The position numbers and the translations under genes are program-made. A DNA stretch of 64,000 nucleotides, from the NCBI RefSeq assembly GCF_001465875.1, contig NZ_LN901323.1, positions 374,501 through 438,500 of the forward strand, read 5' to 3'. The notes beneath the pieces are model-generated. The model had not been told where the DNA came from, made no database searches, and saw nothing but the letters and a program-made list of their open reading frames with translations. This document shows positions 1 through 10,200 of this stretch, piece after piece (the first letter of the stretch is position 1; the number at the start of each line of letters is the position of its first letter). This DNA comes from Legionella saoudiensis (lineage in GTDB: Bacteria > Pseudomonadota > Gammaproteobacteria > Legionellales > Legionellaceae).

Positions 1-3000
1 ATGACGTTCTCATTGCGGCGATTTTGGGGGCGGATCTCTTTGAATTTGGTACTACTGCCATGCTGACGCTTGGTTGCAAAATGCAACGTACCTGTAATCT
101 AAGCTGCCAGCCTGGGGTGGCTACGGATGGGCATTTATTTAAAGGCGATCAAATAAATACTGAACGTTATTTTGTAAACCTTGCCGCCGCTATTCAACAG
201 CGTTTATTGGAATTGGGATTTCATAATTTGCGGGAGCTTCGCGATAGAACCGACTTGCTCCAGCTTATATCTCCTGAATCGGTTGGCTCTTATGATTTTA
301 CGCCCTTGCTTTCACGAGCGCAGTTACCTCCAGTATTACAAAGGCAAGAGTCACTTAACGCATTATTACAGCAGAAATTAATTCGCCCGCAAGAGGATGA
401 GTTAATCACCCTTATTGCCGCTAAGCTGAATCAAACCAATGAAGACTTTGTTTCAGAGCCCATCGTACTCACCACTAAAAACCGCAGTTTTGGGGCGCGC
501 ATAATGGGGGTATTTACCTCCTATTTACAAAAAAAACCTCAGAAGAAAATAGTCATAAATACCATGGGCAATGCAGGGCAAAGTTATGGGTTTCTCAATG
601 CCATCCATTTAAAACATATTGGTTCTGTTCAAGATGGCTGCGGTAAAAGCATGACTGGGGGGGAGCTAATTCTTTGTCGGTCTGCGCAAATCAATGCGGA
701 TGAAGCGAGTCAAAATAGCATTGCAGGTAATGCCATGCTTTATGGTGCTAGTGGTGGCAAAATTTATGTTAATGGCCAAGCCGGACATCGTTTTGCTATT
801 TTACTGAAAGGTGCGGAAGTGGTGGTCGAGGGGGTCGGTGATTTTGCCTTTGAATACATGACATCTGGCACGGGAATGATTTTAGGAAATGTTGGCAAGG
901 GTTTGGGAACAGGAGCCTCAGGAGGGGTTATTTTTGTTTATGATCCCCATAATAGCGTACAACCATCCCCGTCGCTACGCGTTACTTCCGCCAAAGAACG
1001 CAGCGCATACAAAAAGGTTATTTATGCGCTACTTAACGAACATAGGGAAAAGACCGATTCAGCTCTAGCAAAACAGATAATTGCGCAGTTTAAATTAGCC
1101 CATTTTAAGGTACTGATTCCCATTGAAATGGATAAAATCCAAAGTTGGCGACAGGTATTAGATGTAATTCAAACCTACTATTTAAGAAATACCACCTTAA
1201 CCCAAGGAATGCAGGTCTGGTTAATGGAAAAAATCTTAAGCCTTCCTCAGGCGACTAAGGCCGAGCTTAATGAACTTCAAGGTCTTTTACAGCAAAATAT
1301 TGATACGGTCTTTTCATCTGAAGCAAGAGCGTCTTTACAACAGCTATGTCCTCTAACTTCAAATGTGGAATACGTTATTCCCTTATCATCATTACATAAG
1401 CCCGTGATTAAAACATTAAATCCGGTAGAAATACGCTTAAGTGATATTCGGGGGACTTTGGATTATCAGCTTTTAAAACCCTTAAAAGATATCCTGAGCT
1501 ATGTTGCTGAATTGACGCAAAATGCTCAGGGATGCTCAGGTTGCCGGGCTCAATCGTGTTCCGGTAATGAGCAAATCGAGAGCGGGTGTCCTAGTGGTAA
1601 AGGTATAAATACCATTAACACGCTATTAAAAAGAATTGGCCCGGTCAATGAGCGCGGAACGTTAAGTACGGCGCAATGGAATTATTTACGTCAAGCCTTT
1701 GCGGTACAAATAGAAGAATCGCCATTTATTTCTTATACGGGTGCCGCCTGTCCCGCACCATGCCAAAACGCATGCACCGAAACAATTCCAAATCCTGGCC
1801 CTGCAAACAGCAAACGAGGTGGGAAGTTGACGGGTGAGGCGGTACATATTAAAGATATTGAGTATGCCCTTTATCAACTTGGCCGTGCTTTAGGATGGTT
1901 TGATGGTAAAAAAATCTGGACTAAAGAGGAAGTTGTTTTAGTGTTTGGGGGTGGTGTTGCAGAGGGGCTCGCGGAAAAAAGCGAGTATGATAAATTAATG
2001 GAAAATTTCACCCCTCCATTTTGCATTCCCCCACACGTGCGGAAAAAGAACCGAGAGTTGATTATTATCGGTTCCGGTCCTGCCGCGATGCAAATGGCAT
2101 ATAAAGCCTTGCTTGATGGGGTGCAGGTGCGCATGTATGAAAAATCTAATAAAGCAGGCGGCTTATTGGTTGATGGTATTCCCGCGCATAAATTTGATAA
2201 AGTCTACTTGGCTGAAGATTTTAACTACTTACGCAATATGGGGTTGGAGCTCTATTTAAATAGCGAAGTTTTTTATGATCCTACCACCGGTGATTTTCGC
2301 ATTAAGGGGACTGAGGAAATTATTGCAAGCAGTCATAACGAACACCAATTTGTTGCGGTCTGTATTGGTGCAGGACAACCGAAACAGCTAGCTCCTGCTG
2401 TCATCTCTGAACTACCACCAAGACACCATACAAAATTAGTACAGGCAATTGATTTTCTCAAAGAGGCCAATCATATTGCTGCCACGTTAATTCATAGGCC
2501 TATGACTAGTCCGGATGAAAAAGAAGCCTTAATAAGAAAACATCTAGGCCATATGGACCCTCGCAATAAAAAGATCGTGGTGATTGGCGGTGGAGATACG
2601 GCGCAAGATGTGATTCGCTGGTTAGCACGATATTTTAATCAAGAAGAAAATATCTTAGGTGAATTAAATATTTTAGTAAGAGGTCCTTTTCCCCCTCAAC
2701 AGCCTATACCCAATAGCTACCCGATGCCTTCTCAAGCCCTGAGTGATGAGAACATGCTTAAAAAAACCGAAGTGGAATTTGTTCATGGAACGGAATTATT
2801 TTTGGTTGAGCCTGTAAAAGTGCAAATAAATCCTCAAACAGGTAAATTAGATCTGCAAATTAAAGAATCTAAATTTAAATATGCAGAACAAATACAAAGT
2901 GATAGTCATTTAATATCTCTTTTTGACGCGTTACCGCGAGAGCTAAAGCCGATAGCAGCAGAATGCAGTCAATTAAGAGTGATCCAAGATATTGATCTTA

Positions 3001-3215
3001 TTATTTGTGCTTTAGGATTTGAAGGGGGCGATAAGAGTTCCTTAATCGCAGCGATTGAACAGCATAACTTAAAAAATGTTTATAAAGCAGGGGATGCTGC
3101 GGGTACAAGCCTCATTGGTGCTGCTCAAAATAATGCGAATAAAATTTATAGTCTTATTAGAGCCGCGATGGCGCTAGAACATGAGCGAACGCCACGCGAG
3201 CATTCAATCAGGTAG
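1..3215 (+). CDS. gltB: Glutamate synthase, fused GltB-GltD type (5' partial)
   Basis: The reading frame is open from base 3, so the gene starts before the window. The first residues are the end of the FMN/3Fe-4S region of the large subunit (GADLFEFGT, then Cys-rich GCKMQRTCNLSC followed by PGVAT). A GXGXG beta-helix domain follows (nt 500-960; VVEGVGDFAFEYM, GASGG). From about nt 1500 a GltD-like part begins, with a Cys cluster (CSGCRAQSC, CPSGKGIN, CPAPCQNAC). Two Rossmann nucleotide-binding sites follow: IIGSGPAAMQMA (nt 2065) and VIGGGDTAQD (nt 2580). Known families with these domains make glutamate from glutamine and 2-oxoglutarate using NADPH. Large and small subunits are normally separate genes; here they are one chain. 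The 3Fe-4S loop has C-x5-C-x3-C, one residue shorter than the usual C-x5-C-x4-C. The glutaminase part is outside the window, so activity cannot be judged. Confidence 0.85.
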   Translation, partial: DVLIAAILGADLFEFGTTAMLTLGCKMQRTCNLSCQPGVATDGHLFKGDQINTERYFVNLAAAIQQRLLELGFHNLRELRDRTDLLQLISPESVGSYDFTPLLSRAQLPPVLQRQESLNALLQQKLIRPQEDELITLIAAKLNQTNEDFVSEPIVLTTKNRSFGARIMGVFTSYLQKKPQKKIVINTMGNAGQSYGFLNAIHLKHIGSVQDGCGKSMTGGELILCRSAQINADEASQNSIAGNAMLYGASGGKIYVNGQAGHRFAILLKGAEVVVEGVGDFAFEYMTSGTGMILGNVGKGLGTGASGGVIFVYDPHNSVQPSPSLRVTSAKERSAYKKVIYALLNEHREKTDSALAKQIIAQFKLAHFKVLIPIEMDKIQSWRQVLDVIQTYYLRNTTLTQGMQVWLMEKILSLPQATKAELNELQGLLQQNIDTVFSSEARASLQQLCPLTSNVEYVIPLSSLHKPVIKTLNPVEIRLSDIRGTLDYQLLKPLKDILSYVAELTQNAQGCSGCRAQSCSGNEQIESGCPSGKGINTINTLLKRIGPVNERGTLSTAQWNYLRQAFAVQIEESPFISYTGAACPAPCQNACTETIPNPGPANSKRGGKLTGEAVHIKDIEYALYQLGRALGWFDGKKIWTKEEVVLVFGGGVAEGLAEKSEYDKLMENFTPPFCIPPHVRKKNRELIIIGSGPAAMQMAYKALLDGVQVRMYEKSNKAGGLLVDGIPAHKFDKVYLAEDFNYLRNMGLELYLNSEVFYDPTTGDFRIKGTEEIIASSHNEHQFVAVCIGAGQPKQLAPAVISELPPRHHTKLVQAIDFLKEANHIAATLIHRPMTSPDEKEALIRKHLGHMDPRNKKIVVIGGGDTAQDVIRWLARYFNQEENILGELNILVRGPFPPQQPIPNSYPMPSQALSDENMLKKTEVEFVHGTELFLVEPVKVQINPQTGKLDLQIKESKFKYAEQIQSDSHLISLFDALPRELKPIAAECSQLRVIQDIDLIICALGFEGGDKSSLIAAIEQHNLKNVYKAGDAAGTSLIGAAQNNANKIYSLIRAAMALEHERTPREHSIR

Positions 3216-3240
3216 TTGAGTTTAAAAATAACAAATCTTA

Positions 3241-3260
3241 TGGCTCTGCTACCAGAGCCA
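3241..3260. terminator. Hairpin between convergent genes
   Basis: Perfect 8-bp stem TGGCTCTG / CAGAGCCA around a 4-base loop, 26 bases after the glutamate synthase stop. It has no clear T-run on either strand, so it may be a weak or Rho-assisted terminator or an mRNA 3' end stabiliser. Confidence 0.45.
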
Positions 3261-3354
3261 CCGGTCCTAAATTATCGAATCGAAACGCTAATTTATCTTA
3301 CCTGAGACGAGTGTGGCAGGAGGACTGGTCACACTCAAATCAGAGAGTAATCGA

Positions 3355-4113
3355 TTACACCTTTAATGTACTAGGTGTGTCTTCCAGCTTAATTTCTTCT
3401 TTTTTATCTAACCTTGGGAATGGAAAAGTGCCTAGAGTTTTTATAAAAGAGTCTAGGACTTCTTGTTTGGTTTCAGTTGAGGTACCAACTTTATTCTCTA
3501 GTTGTTGAATTAGGCCTCTTAGCTCATCGTTCTTATAAATTTCCTTAAAGAGTTCAGGAGTAGTGTTGGGTGCATCGCCGCGCTTTAGAGCGATACATGA
3601 GGCAACAAAAATTGCCGAGGCAGCAAAACAACAAACTTGATTATCTGTTCTTGATTGAAATTTTTCTCTCCAATCAAAAAAACCAGTTCGGGGATCATCA
3701 ATAAATACCTGCGATTCACCCGGTAGTTTGAATGCTACATATTCATGTACAGCAGGAGGCACTTTCCCCAAGAGCTTGGAAAAAATTCCTAATCGTCCCT
3801 CATCACTTACAAGACCACCCACAGCAATTTCCGTAAAAGAAATGTCAAGACCTTTTTGTCTGAGGCCAAATTCTACGCCGTTTCTTATGAATAATGCTTT
3901 ATCTTTTATGCCGCATAAAGAATCAGCATCCACAAGAGCAAAATACGTTCCATTTTGTCTTTTAATAATTTGAAGTTTTAAAATATGATTTTCATCATCT
4001 TTATAAGAGACCCAAGCCTTCTTGCCAGTTAGCTTTTCCAGCAAATACTGAATTTCATTTGAATATAATCCCAAACTTTGCAGTGCTGTTGATGGCTCAG
4101 AAAAAAACTTCAT
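3355..4113 (-). CDS. Hypothetical protein, possible secreted cysteine hydrolase
   Basis: A 252-residue protein with no family I recognise. It has no signal peptide. Two short stretches look like a hydrolase active site: HEYVAFKL starting at His123 followed by VFIDDP (Asp139/140), then NQVCCFAASAIF with Cys161/162. The order His-Asp-Cys would be that of a permuted papain-like (LRAT/NlpC-type) fold; this is inference only. The last 17 residues are acidic and end in hydrophobics (KKEEIKLEDTPSTLKV), resembling an E-block Dot/Icm export signal. It is transcribed towards the glutamate synthase gene and stands alone. The ATG start gives the longest frame. Confidence 0.7.
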   Translation of the reverse strand: MKFFSEPSTALQSLGLYSNEIQYLLEKLTGKKAWVSYKDDENHILKLQIIKRQNGTYFALVDADSLCGIKDKALFIRNGVEFGLRQKGLDISFTEIAVGGLVSDEGRLGIFSKLLGKVPPAVHEYVAFKLPGESQVFIDDPRTGFFDWREKFQSRTDNQVCCFAASAIFVASCIALKRGDAPNTTPELFKEIYKNDELRGLIQQLENKVGTSTETKQEVLDSFIKTLGTFPFPRLDKKEEIKLEDTPSTLKV

Positions 4114-4489
4114 AGTGTGTCTCCGATGATATTTTAAATAAACTCTCTATGGGATGATTTAAACTCCCTGTGGATAGGGTGAATATGATACAGTTAATTT
4201 AATATTTGATCAATTAAATTGATGTTTTTCTATATTATGGTGTAGCTCATACAGGCTTAATTCTTAGCTTTAGCTTTTATTAGGTATACCGAAATCCCTT
4301 TATAATTAGTAGGCTAAATAATAGAAACCAGTGATGTGGCATAAAAGATCCACCTAGTGAATCTAGTTAGGCTATAGTTAATAATGATTTCAATTGAAGT
4401 TTAAATTTTTGACAATATGACTACAAGTTAATTTAAAATACGAAACTTGTGGTATGATACCAACATTTTGAATGTTTATGTGAGTTTAT
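4114..4489. other. Divergent intergenic region
   Basis: A 376-base AT-rich stretch between two divergently transcribed genes. It must hold both promoters. I see no RNA gene, repeat or open frame of note apart from the extended -10 element near its right end. Confidence 0.6.
4450..4458 (+). promoter_or_regulatory. Extended -10 promoter element
   Basis: TGGTATGAT, an extended -10 (TGn plus TATGAT), lies about 32 bases before the ATG at 4490. No good -35 is seen at the usual distance, which fits an extended -10 promoter. Confidence 0.45.
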
Positions 4490-6868
4490 ATGGCCAAATT
4501 TAAATCACTTGAAGAGCGGATGAGGCATAAGCAAGGCAAACTAATACCTGCTTCAATGTGGCAAGATAATCAATTATTCAACGAAACCTTAGAAGAGTCT
4601 GTCATTTCGATTATGAAGGTTAGAAGCAGTGAAGTAATAACCTGTTTAAAGAAATATCAACCTAAACTCAATGATCAATGGAAGAAGAAGCAAGCCTGGT
4701 TAGGAATTGCCTTAACTCAGCCCGATAATTTTTCCTTGCTGGAAGAAACAGCAAAAATACTCGGATTTAGTAAAAACACCTTATTTTCATTATTCGCCAT
4801 ATTAGGAAATCTAGTTTTTTTACAGACCTATACACAACAATTTCAAAGCCAAGAAGTCCTAGAGCTAATTAAAGATAATGAGTTTTATGCTTACAGAAAA
4901 GGGGCGGAGCATGGCCATGCACATATATTATCATTCTTAGAGGCTAAAGCTTCAACGCTTACTTTAGAAATGATCCTTTCTGAAAACTATGCGGCCTATA
5001 AAAATGCAGCTCGCAATGGGCATGTGGATGTTCTTAAAGATTTGGAGGAAAAGGCATCTGAATCAGTCCTCGCCATGATCCAGGCGCAAAACTATTATGC
5101 CTTCCGAATGGGGGCAAAATATGGTCATATAAGCGTATTAAGGCATTTGGAATCAAAAGCGCCTCAATTATTCAGTCAAATGGTTGAAGTGGATAATTTC
5201 TTTGCTTATCGTGCATCGGTAGAAAATAAGCAAATAGAAGCGGGTCATTGGTTGCTCTCAAAGAGTAGTAAGTGTTTTGCTTATGCAGAAGCTCACGTAG
5301 AAGAATTTGGTAAGGCTAGTGTTAATCCATTCATTGCTCAATATTTGACTACTCTTCATCGTGAAGCGCTTAACGTTCCTGCCACGGGCGTTTTTGATAT
5401 TCAGAATTCAGAACAAGCCAAAATTTGTTTCTACATAGTAAGAAATTTAATTCGCCGTAATGACCGCGCTTTAGATGATGAGATAAAGTTTTTACTCAAT
5501 CTACCTTCGGTAAAAGCCTTAGCACATACTGCAGTTACTTCCGGACAATCCAATGAATTGGTGCGACTTGCTCTGACCACAGGAAACCAAGAGGCAGCAT
5601 CCATTCTATTAAACATTCCCGAAGTCAGGTCCTTAACTGAAGAAAATAATTATTATCGTGCAGAAGTACATGGACAATTAGATTTATCGCAGTTGTGTAA
5701 AGATCGAGAATCGTCCATGACCGCCTTGACCATAGGAGAGCAAAAACGTCTTGATGAGGCCATTAAACGATACGGGCCTACTCTGAAAAGCATAGGTACG
5801 AGACAGCTCATAAATCAGCTACGTGAGCGCCTCCAAGAACGTTATGCAGCAAATCCTGCTTCGATAGTAGATAGGCTGGGGAAGCGAATTATTCTTCCTA
5901 TGGATTTTGCAGAATTTCAACATCTTAAATTAGATGAAAACGACTACAAACTCGCATTAAAGGCGTATTATCAAAATAAAGATCATTCGGCATGGCGCTA
6001 TTTATCTAAGCCTAACCCATGGATGCATCCAGAAGCCGAATATGTTTATCAGGATAAAAAAACTTCCGCCAAGTGGTCTACTTTTGAAGATTATCAGCCA
6101 CTCATTGCACTTTTTTGGTTGGCAGCCCAAGATAGTGAAATTGCACCTACTGAGGGACATACTTTTGAATCTCGTTTACAACATTATATTGAGGAGCTGG
6201 CTCTCATTGGGCGCTCTCACAATTGGGATAAAACACGAGTTAATGCAAAAGAGAAACTAGAAGAATATGATGACCTAGAGGGAGATAGGCCTTCTTGCTA
6301 CTCCGGGGTCAAACGCAGACTTTTTCAATCGGTCTTAGGGCATCCTCTTATTAGTATTTTGACTGAAGATATAATTTTAGAGGAACTAAGAAACTTTGCT
6401 CGTGAGCATTTTCAATCGTGTATTCGAGATGACAATAAAGAAGCTTTAAAAGTCGCATTTGAAGATTATATTACCAATATAGATAATATCAGCGAGCCTA
6501 ATAAAAACCTTCTAATAGCCTTAAATATTCCTGTGGCAAAACAAAGGGACTTTGAACGCTACTTAACAACAAAATATGGGGCTCAATACTCGGAAGACTT
6601 TACTTTTATTAGCCTAGTACGGAATAAGATGACCTTTTCTTCTAATAAAAGTGATTTTTTTGGAAATTGCCATGCCCTAATGCTTGACGGAACTGCTGGG
6701 TTATATCAGATGTTGGAAAGCACTGCAGAACAAAAACAAGACAAGGCTAAAGTGGGACAAATAGGATTTTTCACACCAAAAAAAGAAACTAAGGTTAAGG
6801 ATACTCTTTCAACTCAGTCCTCTGACACGTTTTCCTCTGACCCGCTTTCCTCAACTCCTGGGGCATAA
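4490..6868 (+). CDS. Ankyrin-like repeat protein, candidate effector
   Basis: A 792-residue cytosolic-type protein. Residues about 122-260 contain four degenerate ankyrin-like repeats of about 35 residues, with the signature YAYRKGAEHGHAHIL / YAAYKNAARNGHVDVL / YYAFRMGAKYGHISVL / FFAYRASVENKQIEA. The remainder is helical, with no domain I recognise. The C-terminus is rich in Ser, Thr and Asp. Such solo ankyrin proteins are common Dot/Icm substrates in Legionella, and this one has no signal peptide, so host delivery is a reasonable guess but not shown. It lies upstream of the giant ATPase gene on the same strand, separated by a terminator-like hairpin and about 360 bases, so co-transcription is unlikely. 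The ATG start follows an extended -10 element but only a weak ribosome binding site. Confidence 0.75.
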   Translation: MAKFKSLEERMRHKQGKLIPASMWQDNQLFNETLEESVISIMKVRSSEVITCLKKYQPKLNDQWKKKQAWLGIALTQPDNFSLLEETAKILGFSKNTLFSLFAILGNLVFLQTYTQQFQSQEVLELIKDNEFYAYRKGAEHGHAHILSFLEAKASTLTLEMILSENYAAYKNAARNGHVDVLKDLEEKASESVLAMIQAQNYYAFRMGAKYGHISVLRHLESKAPQLFSQMVEVDNFFAYRASVENKQIEAGHWLLSKSSKCFAYAEAHVEEFGKASVNPFIAQYLTTLHREALNVPATGVFDIQNSEQAKICFYIVRNLIRRNDRALDDEIKFLLNLPSVKALAHTAVTSGQSNELVRLALTTGNQEAASILLNIPEVRSLTEENNYYRAEVHGQLDLSQLCKDRESSMTALTIGEQKRLDEAIKRYGPTLKSIGTRQLINQLRERLQERYAANPASIVDRLGKRIILPMDFAEFQHLKLDENDYKLALKAYYQNKDHSAWRYLSKPNPWMHPEAEYVYQDKKTSAKWSTFEDYQPLIALFWLAAQDSEIAPTEGHTFESRLQHYIEELALIGRSHNWDKTRVNAKEKLEEYDDLEGDRPSCYSGVKRRLFQSVLGHPLISILTEDIILEELRNFAREHFQSCIRDDNKEALKVAFEDYITNIDNISEPNKNLLIALNIPVAKQRDFERYLTTKYGAQYSEDFTFISLVRNKMTFSSNKSDFFGNCHALMLDGTAGLYQMLESTAEQKQDKAKVGQIGFFTPKKETKVKDTLSTQSSDTFSSDPLSSTPGA

Positions 6869-7231
6869 ATTAATTAGCCCGGGTCTGCTTCTTTTCCTTA
6901 GGAAGGGCCCGGGGTTATTTGTGATATTTACCTTCCTAAATAACTCAACGGACCTATTGATACTCAAAAAACGGCATTCTTCTTTGACCTTTTCTCTAAT
7001 AACCGGAAATAGTAAAAAGATTAATTCAAATAGTTATACCAGAATCTTAATGTTGAATCAGCTAATTTCCAGGGGGTTAAACATGCTCCAAATCGCTTTG
7101 GGGCAGTTATAACACGGATTTTCGCATAGATTCCCAGCCAAAAGACACCATCTGAATTTTTTGTCCTACACTTAATATAAACAACATTGAATCTCACGAG
7201 TTTCAGTAAATTGCAATTGCTGGGAGTTAAG
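6869..7231. other. Intergenic region before the giant gene
   Basis: A 363-base stretch holding the terminator-like hairpin at its left end and presumably the promoter of the giant gene at its right end. The right end is AT-rich (CTTAATATAA near 7171), but no convincing -35/-10 pair was found. No RNA gene or coding frame is supported. Confidence 0.5.
6878..6920 (+). terminator. Terminator-like hairpin
   Basis: CCCGGGTC (6878-6885) pairs with GGCCCGGG (6906-6913) including one G-T wobble. A nested TTCC/GGAA stem lies inside. It is followed by GTTATTT. It sits ten bases after the ankyrin-like gene. Confidence 0.6.
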
Positions 7232-10200
7232 ATGGCCAAATATGCTGAGCAAATCACAAGTCTTTTTTCTAGCATAGATCTAAACCTTATTGAATCCTAT
7301 ATTAAAAGAATAGACTTCGATCAGTTAAAAATTATCTATGCAGAAATTTTACCTAACATTACAGACTTAGATCGTAGAAGACAATTGCAAGCAATGTTAG
7401 TGGAGCGTGAAAAGCAGATTTATGCGGCCTCCGAAAAACATATTGTCGTTGAAAGAGCACTCCAAAGCAATGTAAGGGTTAGCGATCAGCTTCAAGTGAT
7501 GTTTGAGAATATTACTCAAGATGTTCTTTCCGGTTTAAATAAAGAAAAGGTAAAAGAAGCATTGCTGCAGAAAGCATCAAATATAGAATTATTTGTGCTG
7601 AAACGTAAATTAAGTCTAATGGCTTCTGATGAAGAATTAGAACTATTTAAAGTTGATGTAGATGCGGAAATTGAAAAGCGTAAAAAAATTCCCGACGTGG
7701 ATCCTCAGATATGGCTCGATGATTTTCACGAATTTCAAAAAAATGAAGGAAACCTGCAGTGGGAAGAAAAACAATGGCAAAAACTAATTAAACACGATCA
7801 AGAAATTCAGGCTGAATTGTATACCCCTCCACCAAGAACATATGAAGATGTGGAAAAGAAGAAACCAGGTTTTTGGACTACCGTAGGAGGTTGGCTGTCT
7901 AAGGCGGCTACAAACACGGGCGAGTTTTTGGTCAAGGGAGTTGCCATGGTGGTGGGGTATATCCCTCTAACCATTTATGGTTACCTATCCGCACCTACTA
8001 CCAAGCCTGCGCCTGTAAAAGAACTGAAGCCGGTTCCAGAGGGTTTTACAGAAGATGAGGAGTTGGAATTAGAGCTATGGCGTGATGCCGGTGCTCGCAC
8101 CATAGCAGAAACGACAGGTTTAACCGCGGTGGGCGGCACCAAAAAGCGTGACGCAGAGAGTATTCAAAATTCACTCCATTCACGCTTAGGGATGGTAATG
8201 GCGTCACAAATGGTGGCGGCAACAGAAAATGAAAATCACGGTTCTATCAAAACCGTAATTGGGTCTTTAGTTAGACCAGAAGACAGTAATAAAACCATTC
8301 GTTCCCTACATGATGCCATCAAGGGTGTGGTTAATCCCATTGCTGATAATCCTTTAAATAGTGAGCATGCCTGCTCCAAAGGTGGCGACGCTGATCTTGT
8401 CACCTCAATTGAGTTCGAGCTGTTTAAATCCTTATCTGAAAATCCAGAAAAATTTGACAAGTATGGATTGAAGCTGACAAAGTCAGAAAAAGAACAAATA
8501 GACAGTTATTACAACAGCATGGAGAAAAGTAAAGATTTAAGCCATATGTTGAAACACGTCTGTTCCGACTGGGGTGGATATCGAAAGACCGATCCCAAAA
8601 AAGGTGAGCCGAAAGACAATTACATCAAAGTTGAAGAAGATTTTGAAATTAAAAATCAGCGATTTGAGCAAAAGCTACAGCTTGCCAGTAGATCCTTACA
8701 AGATGCAATAAAACAATTACCAGATGGTGAATCATTGTTCCTTGAAACTGGCTTGGAAGGCCATGCGATGCAGTTGGTTATCAAAAAGGAAAATGGAAAA
8801 ATAAAACTCTCCACTTATGACTCTTCTGGAGCCTTAGAAAATACTGCACTAGCCAAAGGTGGTGTGAGCATTATTAAAGACGGTTCCAAAGGCTTTATGG
8901 ATACTCTTAGAACCAAAGGGTTATGGAAGGCTTTGGGCGACGTTGGAAGCGCTATTTCCGGGGTTTTTCAATTATGGGGAATGGGCTATAAGTCCCAACG
9001 TAGAAATGCATTATCCTTCACGGTTGCTGAGGATAAGTTATATACCGCTGAAGGTTTAGATTATTTAAGTACACTTGTACGCTCTAATTCAATGGCTGGT
9101 TGGGCACAAACACACATAGACTTAAATATTAGACATAGCACCATGGAAGAACGTGATCAGATGGGCTATTTTGAAAGATTATCTGCTCTAAACGCTCAAT
9201 CTGATATTTATTCCAATTACATCAAAAATTTTAGTGCCCTCTCTGATCCGGATGGGGTACCGCAATTTGAGGAGTTATTACAAAGACCTCAAAATACCTC
9301 AAACTGCTTTGCGAAGAAATCACAAGCCTGCGAGTTATACCAATTAGGAAAAGCGACCTATAAAAAAGTTCGACTTGCGATGTTATTGGAGCAAAAAGAA
9401 GGCATTTTAAATGATGTTTGTGGCAGGAAAGGGGAAGTACAGGCTGAAAACGCAGTTAAATTTATTAGTTCCCAGTATGTAGATATGCTAAAAAGCATCG
9501 AACCAGAATATCTTTCTCCAGATGAGCTACATGATGTATCCATGCGCTTAGCGGAATTAGAAAAACCACCTACTACTGAATACTATAAAACCTATTTTAA
9601 CGCCTTGTTGGATGCAAAGGCGGAACTTCTGAAAAGCAACTCTAAACACATAGCGATTGGGCGGATTGATGATAAAATTGCCGATCATGCTAAAGCTTTA
9701 TATTTGTATTTAAAAGCGAATAATAAGCAAGCGGAAATTCAGGAAATCTTCGCACCTGCTGTATATAACGCGGATCCTGAGTTTAATTGGAAATCTGGGG
9801 TTATGCCCTTAAAGACTGATGAGAATGGCAAAATAAATGATGCGGCATTGACCCGATTAAGCGAACATTCTACCGCTATGGCATGGAAAGCAACCATTCA
9901 GCTACTGAACCATCAAATTCAAAAACTAAGCGTTAACGAACGACATATCGAATCAGAGAGCGAGCGTTTGAAATCAGTAAGCAGCTGGGGTGTGTCAAAA
10001 GTCACTGCCCAAGATCTGATGAATGCAAATGTAGTCAACTTCGTTACCAGTAAAGATAGAAAAGAATATACTAAAATCGAAATAAATGTAGGTGGTAAAC
10101 GAAGAGAAATTGACCATGATACATTTTTTAGCCTTTTAACAAAAAGTGCAAATAAAGAGGCGCTTACAAACCCTAACGTAGTTGGAATTATCAATTACTT

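Noticed and set aside
6921-7112. 63-codon open frame in the gap before the giant gene
   Set aside because: No ribosome binding site, low-complexity AT-rich translation and overlap with an opposite frame of equal quality. Treated as non-coding.
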